Shown piece by piece: positions 4,755 through 9,798 of a stretch of DNA of 9,798 bases; the first letter of the stretch is position 1; every line of letters starts with the position of its first letter. Source of the stretch: CAZYTO01 sp964650405 (GTDB lineage Bacteria > Acidobacteriota > Thermoanaerobaculia > Gp7-AA8); assembly GCA_964650405.1 (NCBI GenBank), contig CAZYTO010000221.1:1-9798 (forward strand). Reading direction: 5' to 3'. Position numbers and translations under genes: made by a program. The notes under the pieces are model-generated. The model was not told where the DNA came from and searched no databases. It saw only the letters and a program-made list of their open reading frames with translations.

Positions 4755-7640
4755 GTGAGTTCTATCGACACACCGGCAGGCTCAGCCCGAGGCTGGCAGT
4801 GGGGACGCGGGTTTTCGTCGCTGGCCTGCGACAGTCTGCTCGTGGTCTGGCTCATCGCCCTGTTCGTCATCGCCCGAGCGGTCATGATCGCGGCCCTCCA
4901 CCGTCATCTGGGGCCGAACGCGACAGCGACGGCCGTAGCCTCCGTCTTTCTCAACGGGTTTCGCTTCGACCTGCGCGCGGCCACGCTGGCGGCGCTTCCC
5001 TCGATCCTGGCCTCCCTGCTCGCTTTCCGCTTCGACCTTGCGGGCCTGCGACGCAGGCTGCGCATCTACACGGCCGCGGTCTTTGCTCCGGCGTCGGCCG
5101 TCCTCATCGCCGTCGACATCGCCTACTTCAAGGAGTTCGGAAACCAGTTCGATCACTTTCTCTTCGGGCTGGTCTTCGACGATCGCAAGGCGATCTTCCG
5201 GACCATCTGGAACGGTTATCCGGTGATCCGGATCGCCGTGGCCGTGGCGGCCGTGGCCGTGCCGGCATGGTGGCTGGCGCGGCGCCTCTTCGCCGCCGAT
5301 CCGTTCGTTCCGCGGCAGTTCGAGCGCCTTCCGCGCTGGAGCAATGCCCTCGTGCTTCTGCTGGCCTTCTCCCTCATCGTCTGCTGCGCCCGCGGCTCGA
5401 TGGGCCGCCGGCCGGCGCAGATGAAGATCGCCGCGGTGACGGCGGACGAGTTCCTCAACAAGATGGTGGTCAACCCGTTCGACATGCTGGCCACGGCCGT
5501 GTCGGACTACGTGCAGTTGGGACGGGCCACGGGCCTCGACCGCTTCCTGCATCACGGAGAGATCGGCCTCGCGGCCCAGCGGCACTTCGGAACCGCGGCA
5601 GAAGTGCCCGACATCGACGCCGGCGCCATGCGCCACGCGCCGGGCACGCTGCATCCGCCACGGCACGTCGTGCTGATCGTCATGGAGAGCTACTCCGCAT
5701 GGCCCACGCTGCCGGAGTACCGCCCCCTGCATCTGGCCGACGAGCTGGTCTCGCTCTCCGGCGCAGGCATCTCGGTGCCGCGCTTCATCTCCGCGGGACC
5801 GGGAACGATGCCGTCGCTCGGCACGCTCCTGACGGGACTGCCCGATGCCGGCCTCCCCATGAGCTACGAGCGCGGAGCGCGAAATCCGTTTCCGACCGCG
5901 GCGGCCGTGATCTTCCGGCGGATGGGATACCGCACCCGCTTCTTCTACGGCGGCTACCTGAGCTGGCAGCGTATCGGCGAGCTGGCCGGGAGGCAGGGCT
6001 TCGACGAAGTCCACGGCGGCGGGGAGATCGGGAACTGGCGTGACGGAAAGGAATGGGGCGTCGACGACGAGCATCTGTTCGACTTCGCCCGGAAGACCAT
6101 CACGGACAACGTCCCGAGCTTCGACGTCATCCTCTCCGTCAGCAATCACCCGCCGTACGACGTCGACCTGGCCGCCCGCGGAGAACGGATCGATCACGTC
6201 CCGCCGCAACTGGCCGGACGCTTCGACGGCTCCGTCGATCTCAATGTGCTCGGGCACTTCCGGTACGCCGATCACTGCCTGGGACGGTTCGTGCGCTCGG
6301 CGGCCGGCGGCCTGACCGCGCCTCTCTTCGCGATCACCGGAGATCACTACGGCCGCAAGTTTCCCAATGCCCATCCCACGCTGTTCGAGCGGCTGGCCGT
6401 TCCGTTCGTGCTCTACGGGCCGGCCGTTCTTCCCGGCCGGGGCAGCGCGGCACAGACGGTAGGCAGTCACCTCGACATCCTTCCAACGATCGTCGATCTC
6501 GCGGCGCCGGCGGACTTCTCCTATCCCGCGCTGGGCCGCGACCTGTTGCAACCCGGGCCCGTGCAGGCAGGACTGGGCTGCTCCGCGGCCATGACCGTGA
6601 GCGGCATCGTGGAATTCGCGGACTCGGGGCCCGTCGTGCAGGGCTCCCTGAGCAGCGCCGAGATCACGTCACTCCGGCATCGCTACGACGACTTACACGC
6701 TCTCGGCTGGTGGCGGACGCGCAACGGTCCGGCGCTGCCCCTCGGACCCCGGGCCTTCGACTGCCGGGCCCGCGACTTCGCTGTCGCCCGCGGCCCGGAC
6801 CTTCCCTGTTCGCGGGGCGGGGCGTGCGGCACTCCGCTGCTCGTCGGGCATCGCGGCATGGGATCGGAAGGGAGCGTGGCGCCGGAGTCGACGCTGTCGG
6901 CATTCCGGGCCGCCATCGCCTACGGTCTCGACTACGTGGAAGTCGATCCGCGGCCGACGGCCGACGGCGTTCTCGTCGTGCTGCACGATGCCTCCGTCGA
7001 CCGGACGACGTCGGGCCACGGGAAGGTCGATCAGATGACGTTTGCGGCGGTTCGCGGGCTGCGCATCCGGTCCGACGACTATCCCGGCGACTTCGGATGC
7101 GAGCGTGTGCCGACGTTCGTGGACGTCCTGCGGCTCTGTCGCGGACAGGTGCACGTTCTCATCGACATGGAGAAGACCGACAGGGTCGACCTGATCGTTC
7201 GCGACATTCATCGGGCCGGTGCGCGGGAGTGGGTCACTCTCGACGCCCGGAATCTCGACCGGATCCATGACGCCCTGGCCATCGATCCGCAACTGGATGT
7301 GATGATCCGGCCCGACAGCGTCGAGACCATCGTCTCGCAGTTCCGGGCCGTGACTCGCCGTCCCTCGATCGTGCAGTTGGGGAAGGGCGTCGTGCGTGCG
7401 GGCGCGCCGATCGTCCACGCCCTCGGTGCGCGCGTGCTCACCAACGTGTTCGACGAGGACGGCCTGGCCGGCATCACGGGAGAGGGCAGTGCCTACGCCG
7501 AGGCGGCACGGAGCGGCGCCGACATCCTGCAGAGCGACCGCCCCGAGCTGATGCTGGCCATGCGCAGACAGGCGCGCGAACGGCCGCTGCTCAGCCTGTT
7601 CGCGCGCGGTGCCGGTCAGCGCGCCGAGATCACGCCGTAA
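4755..7640 (+). CDS. LtaS/OpgB-type phosphoglycerol transferase fused to a glycerophosphodiester phosphodiesterase (GDPD) domain
   Basis: This is one uninterrupted 961-residue frame with two enzyme halves. The N-terminus has five hydrophobic segments (about 25-47, 69-90, 104-125, 156-178, 197-217), as in LTA synthase. The sulfatase-fold domain spans about 300-600. Expected active-site residues are visible: E311 in VMESYS, the nucleophile candidate T351 in GPGTMPSLGTLLTG, H465 in SNHPPYD, and D530-H531 in ITGDHYG. LtaS and OpgB use such sites to move glycerophosphate from phosphatidylglycerol onto a polymer or glucan outside the inner membrane. A Cys-containing linker (about 610-692) leads to the GDPD domain (about 695-945): H699 in GHRG, PEST at 708-711, E729 and D731 in EVDPRPTADG, H744-D745, D804 in LIDMEK, and late SDRPEL. 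GDPDs split glycerophosphodiesters into glycerol phosphate and an alcohol. The start is GTG, with an in-frame TAA nine bases upstream and no clear ribosome site. The gene is divergent from the receptor and converges on the TPR gene across an 18-bp gap. Confidence 0.88.
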   Translation: MSSIDTPAGSARGWQWGRGFSSLACDSLLVVWLIALFVIARAVMIAALHRHLGPNATATAVASVFLNGFRFDLRAATLAALPSILASLLAFRFDLAGLRRRLRIYTAAVFAPASAVLIAVDIAYFKEFGNQFDHFLFGLVFDDRKAIFRTIWNGYPVIRIAVAVAAVAVPAWWLARRLFAADPFVPRQFERLPRWSNALVLLLAFSLIVCCARGSMGRRPAQMKIAAVTADEFLNKMVVNPFDMLATAVSDYVQLGRATGLDRFLHHGEIGLAAQRHFGTAAEVPDIDAGAMRHAPGTLHPPRHVVLIVMESYSAWPTLPEYRPLHLADELVSLSGAGISVPRFISAGPGTMPSLGTLLTGLPDAGLPMSYERGARNPFPTAAAVIFRRMGYRTRFFYGGYLSWQRIGELAGRQGFDEVHGGGEIGNWRDGKEWGVDDEHLFDFARKTITDNVPSFDVILSVSNHPPYDVDLAARGERIDHVPPQLAGRFDGSVDLNVLGHFRYADHCLGRFVRSAAGGLTAPLFAITGDHYGRKFPNAHPTLFERLAVPFVLYGPAVLPGRGSAAQTVGSHLDILPTIVDLAAPADFSYPALGRDLLQPGPVQAGLGCSAAMTVSGIVEFADSGPVVQGSLSSAEITSLRHRYDDLHALGWWRTRNGPALPLGPRAFDCRARDFAVARGPDLPCSRGGACGTPLLVGHRGMGSEGSVAPESTLSAFRAAIAYGLDYVEVDPRPTADGVLVVLHDASVDRTTSGHGKVDQMTFAAVRGLRIRSDDYPGDFGCERVPTFVDVLRLCRGQVHVLIDMEKTDRVDLIVRDIHRAGAREWVTLDARNLDRIHDALAIDPQLDVMIRPDSVETIVSQFRAVTRRPSIVQLGKGVVRAGAPIVHALGARVLTNVFDEDGLAGITGEGSAYAEAARSGADILQSDRPELMLAMRRQARERPLLSLFARGAGQRAEITP

Positions 7641-7658
7641 GACCGGCTCTCGCCGTCG

Positions 7659-9263
7659 TCAGTACGCCGCTACCGTCAGCGCACCACCCTTCCACCCGCT
7701 CCGGAAGGCGGCCATGGTCGACGAAGCGTTCTTCTTCTGGGCCTCGAGGGCCCGGGCCAGGCCGTAGAGCGAGCGGGGATTCTTCGGGTTCTTCTTGAGG
7801 TCCGCACGGAATACCTTCTCGGCCTCGGCGGCGCGGCCGGCGCGGAGGAGGGTCCCGCCGAGCGTCTCCCGGACGGGGAGCCACCAGTCGGACGGCTCGT
7901 CGTAGTTGAGCGAATCCTCCACCGCCGCCGCTTTGGTCAACTGGTTGACGGCTTCCCCGGTGTTGCCGCGGACCTCGGCGATGCGGCCGGAGAGGACGAG
8001 CGAGGCGATCTCGCCGAGGGGTTTTGGGGAGTTCTGCATCACGCCAGGGTCGTCGCCCAGCTTGGCCCGCGCCGCTTCCAGGGCCTTCAGCTCCGAATCC
8101 GCACCGGCCACGTCGCCGAGGCGGGCCAGCGCCGAGCCGCGCGCCAGATGGATGAGCGTCGCTGAGATCGGCCATTGCTCATCCGGGGCACCCGTCTTCA
8201 GAACGTCGTCCCAGCGCCCGAAGCGCGTCAGCACCTGCGTCGGATAGGCGAGTGCAACCTCGATCGGCGGCATCTCCTTCAACATCGGACCGGCGTTCTT
8301 CGCCAGCTCTTCGGCCATGGCGCGCGCATGGGCCAGGTCGCCGATGGATGTGTACGAGGCGGCACCGAACTGCAGGTTGTGGCTGTAGTACATCATCGGG
8401 TAGACGCCGGCCTCGCCGTTCCTGGCGATGTACTTGCGGTCGGCTGTTGCCGCCGCCGTGTTCGCGGCCGCGGCTCCGGCGTAGTTGCCGGTGCGCTGGT
8501 AGACATGGGCGGGCATGTGGACGAGGTGGCCGGCCGCAGGCGCCAGCTTCGGCAGGCGGGCGGCGCTGGCCAGGGCCAGCTCCGGATGCGACGAGGCCTC
8601 GACGGCATGGATGTAGTAGTGGTTGGCGCCGAGGTGATTCGGGTCGCGCTTCAAGACGCCTTCCAGCACGCGTACGATCTCTTCCGTCCCCTCGTTGGGC
8701 TTGCCGTCGTTCGTCCAGAACTTCCAGGGACGAAGGTCCATGAGGCTCTCGGCGTAGAGGACGTTGACGTTGGAGTCTCTCGGATACTTCTTCGCCAGGG
8801 CGGCCATGGCCTGGCTGTAGTCGACGGCCAGCTTCTTGAGGTCGGCGTTCGTTTCGACCGAGTAGCGCGTGGCCAGGGCAGCGACGAGATCCTTCTCCTG
8901 CTGCGAGGCATGCTCGAGGTGCTTTCCCGCGCCCTGCACGGCCTCATAGGCCTGCTTCTCGCGGTCGGGATCGACGTCCAGGTTGATGTTCGGTCCGAGG
9001 GCGAGGGCCGTGCCCCAGTAGCCGATGCCGAGCTCCGGGTCGAGGCGGGTGGCCTCGTTGAACGAGCGGATGGCCGCCTCATGGTTGAAGGCGTAGACGT
9101 ACTTCATCCCCTGATCGAAGTAGGCCTGTGCCTTCGCGTTCTTCGTCGAGACGGTCCAGTGCAGATTGCCGAGCCCGGGATCCAGGGTGACTTCCTTCGC
9201 CGGCTCGGCAGCGGCCGCGGAGAGAGCAAGGAGCAGAAGGGATGCGAGGGCTACCAGGCGCAT
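7659..9263 (-). CDS. Secreted tetratricopeptide-repeat protein with histidine-rich core, function unknown
   Basis: The protein has 534 residues. GGAGGAA at 9274-9268, four bases before the ATG, supports the start. A signal peptide spans 1-19 (MRLVALASLLLLALSAAAA), so the product is exported, probably to the periplasm. TPR-like helices are clearest at 43-76 (AQAYFDQGMKYVYAFNHEA, then FNEATRLDPELG) and 464-510 (GGTLLRAGRAAEAEKVF, then NPRSLYGLARALEAQ). The middle is less repeat-like and carries NHYYIHAVEAS (214-224), AGHLVHMPAHVYQRTGNY (244-261) and MYYSHNLQF (291-299). From memory these motifs mark a widespread family annotated only as TPR protein; I know of no assigned function. Six histidines (215, 219, 246, 249, 253, 295) in these motifs could form a metal or ligand site, which is inference. 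The gene is convergent with the LtaS-GDPD gene and co-directional with the phosphatase upstream, but about 180 bp of repeat-bearing spacer argues against a tight operon. Confidence 0.88.
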   Translation of the reverse strand: MRLVALASLLLLALSAAAAEPAKEVTLDPGLGNLHWTVSTKNAKAQAYFDQGMKYVYAFNHEAAIRSFNEATRLDPELGIGYWGTALALGPNINLDVDPDREKQAYEAVQGAGKHLEHASQQEKDLVAALATRYSVETNADLKKLAVDYSQAMAALAKKYPRDSNVNVLYAESLMDLRPWKFWTNDGKPNEGTEEIVRVLEGVLKRDPNHLGANHYYIHAVEASSHPELALASAARLPKLAPAAGHLVHMPAHVYQRTGNYAGAAAANTAAATADRKYIARNGEAGVYPMMYYSHNLQFGAASYTSIGDLAHARAMAEELAKNAGPMLKEMPPIEVALAYPTQVLTRFGRWDDVLKTGAPDEQWPISATLIHLARGSALARLGDVAGADSELKALEAARAKLGDDPGVMQNSPKPLGEIASLVLSGRIAEVRGNTGEAVNQLTKAAAVEDSLNYDEPSDWWLPVRETLGGTLLRAGRAAEAEKVFRADLKKNPKNPRSLYGLARALEAQKKNASSTMAAFRSGWKGGALTVAAY

Positions 9264-9341
9264 GCGATTCCTCCGTGGCGTCTACGGTTGAGATGAGTAC
9301 TTGGATTCCGGAAATGATCGCGCAGTTTCGAAGCCAGGAGA

Positions 9342-9455
9342 AGTGGTTAGTGGTTGGAAGGTGAGTGGTTAGGGGTTAGGGATGTTCGCTGGCCGTCTCT
9401 GACCGCTCAACTTCTAACTACTGTCCTTCTAACCACTAACCACTAACCACTCACT
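9342..9455. repeat. Inverted arrays of a GGTTAGT-type heptamer
   Basis: Bases 9342-9361 (AGTGGTTAGTGGTTGGAAGG) match the reverse complement of 9425-9444 at 19 of 20 positions, with a 63-base loop. The right arm holds three perfect CTAACCA heptamers (9429-9449). The left side holds related but degenerate copies up to 9379 (GTGAGTGGTTAGGGGTTAGG). A further CTAACTACT-like copy lies inside the loop at 9414-9422. The element sits between the phosphatase stop and the TPR gene start and overlaps the phosphatase stop codon. It may be a dispersed repeat and may fold as a terminator-like hairpin; no U-tract is present. Confidence 0.8.
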
Positions 9456-9798
9456 CTCTCCCCCAGGATCTTCGCCACAACGACCGTCACGTCGTCGCTG
9501 GCGGGCTCGCCGCCGCGGAACTGTTCGACGTCGCGGAGGATGGCGTCGCGGATCGTGGCGGCGTCGCCGGCGGACCGCTCCCGTACGACGGACACGATGC
9601 GGTCGATGCCGTAGCTCTCGCCCCCTTGGCTGACCGACTCGTAGACGCCGTCGGTGTGGAGGACGAAGACATCCCCGGGAGCGAAGGGGATGTCGTGCTG
9701 GGCGATGTCCATGGGCAGCCGGACGCCTAGCGGCGGGGCGAAGAGATCGACGGCCGCCGTGGCCGCGGCATCGCGGACGATGAGGGGCGGATGGCCGG
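9443..9798 (-). CDS. SpoIIE/RsbU-type PP2C protein phosphatase, C-terminal part (partial at right edge)
   Basis: The visible 118 codons enter from the right edge in frame and end at TAG (9445-9443). They carry hallmarks of the C-terminal half of SpoIIE-family PP2C phosphatases. These are GHPPLIVR near the entry point (the usual AGHPP motif), LGVRLPM, the PGDVFVLHTDGVYES segment with the metal-binding Asp of TDG, YGIDRIVSVV, and the final SDDVTVVVAKI with the second metal-binding Asp pair. Family members dephosphorylate Ser/Thr of anti-sigma-factor antagonists (SpoIIAA/RsbV type) and often carry N-terminal sensor domains. Any such domain lies outside the window. An internal ATG at 9712 is not the true start, because the conserved GHPPL motif precedes it in the same frame. 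The last residues (RVSG) and the stop are encoded by the flanking heptamer repeat, so the C-terminus may have been shaped by insertion of that element. Confidence 0.9.
   Translation of the reverse strand, partial: GHPPLIVRDAAATAAVDLFAPPLGVRLPMDIAQHDIPFAPGDVFVLHTDGVYESVSQGGESYGIDRIVSVVRERSAGDAATIRDAILRDVEQFRGGEPASDDVTVVVAKILGERVSG

Noticed and set aside
4782..6551. 589-codon open frame antisense to the LtaS-GDPD gene
   Set aside because: It is the antisense shadow of a well-supported gene; its translation is Arg/Gly/Asp-rich without any domain pattern.
7620..7680. Search for a terminator in the 18-bp gap between the LtaS-GDPD and TPR genes
   Set aside because: No stable hairpin with a U-tract is visible; any termination here is not supported by the sequence.
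8175..9296. 373-codon open frame antisense to the TPR gene
   Set aside because: It is a shadow frame with Val/Gly/Arg-rich translation and no motifs, while the opposite strand has a signal peptide, ribosome site and TPR helices.
9443..9712. Treating the phosphatase fragment as a complete 89-residue gene starting at ATG 9712
   Set aside because: The frame continues to the right edge and the conserved GHPPL motif lies upstream of that ATG, so the gene is a truncated C-terminal part, not a small protein.

Overview
This is a high-GC window from a Gram-negative (diderm) bacterium. An outer membrane is implied by a complete TonB-dependent receptor and by a FecI/FecR-type signalling pair. The S10 peptidase, the ECF/FecR pair, a SpoIIE-type PP2C phosphatase, a secreted TPR protein, and intergenic repeats built on 'CGGAGA' and 'GGTTAGT' words together suggest an Acidobacteriota-like lineage. 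That assignment is inference from gene content; the window has no rRNA or marker gene to settle it.

Layout, left to right. (1) 1-379, minus: start of a secreted S10 serine carboxypeptidase, cut by the left edge, with a good ribosome site and a TATAAT -10 box in the divergent spacer. (2) 634-2156, plus: a two-gene unit of an ECF sigma factor and a FecR-type membrane anti-sigma regulator, joined by an ATGA overlap. (3) 2157-2292: convergent spacer almost filled by an imperfect hairpin repeat. (4) 2293-4590, minus: a TonB-dependent outer-membrane receptor with an N-terminal STN signalling domain. Items 2 and 4 together look like a cell-surface signalling circuit, with the receptor placed convergent to its regulators instead of downstream. 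(5) 4755-7640, plus, divergent from the receptor: a 961-residue fusion of an LtaS/OpgB-type phosphoglycerol transferase (five membrane segments plus a sulfatase-fold domain) to a glycerophosphodiester phosphodiesterase (GDPD) domain. This is the most unusual gene here. (6) 7659-9263, minus: a secreted TPR protein of unknown function with a dense histidine cluster. (7) 9264-9442: spacer holding inverted arrays of a heptamer repeat. (8) 9443-9798, minus: C-terminal end of a SpoIIE/RsbU-type PP2C phosphatase, cut by the right edge.

How they may fit together: a substrate bound by the receptor would be signalled through its STN domain to the periplasmic part of FecR, which would release the ECF sigma factor. 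The fusion protein would make or remodel glycerophosphate-containing envelope polymers from phosphatidylglycerol on the outer face of the inner membrane. No sequence evidence links the signalling circuit to the envelope enzyme apart from the shared divergent spacer. I found no tRNA, rRNA, CRISPR array, transposase, integrase or U-tract terminator. The many other long open frames are high-GC shadows of these genes.
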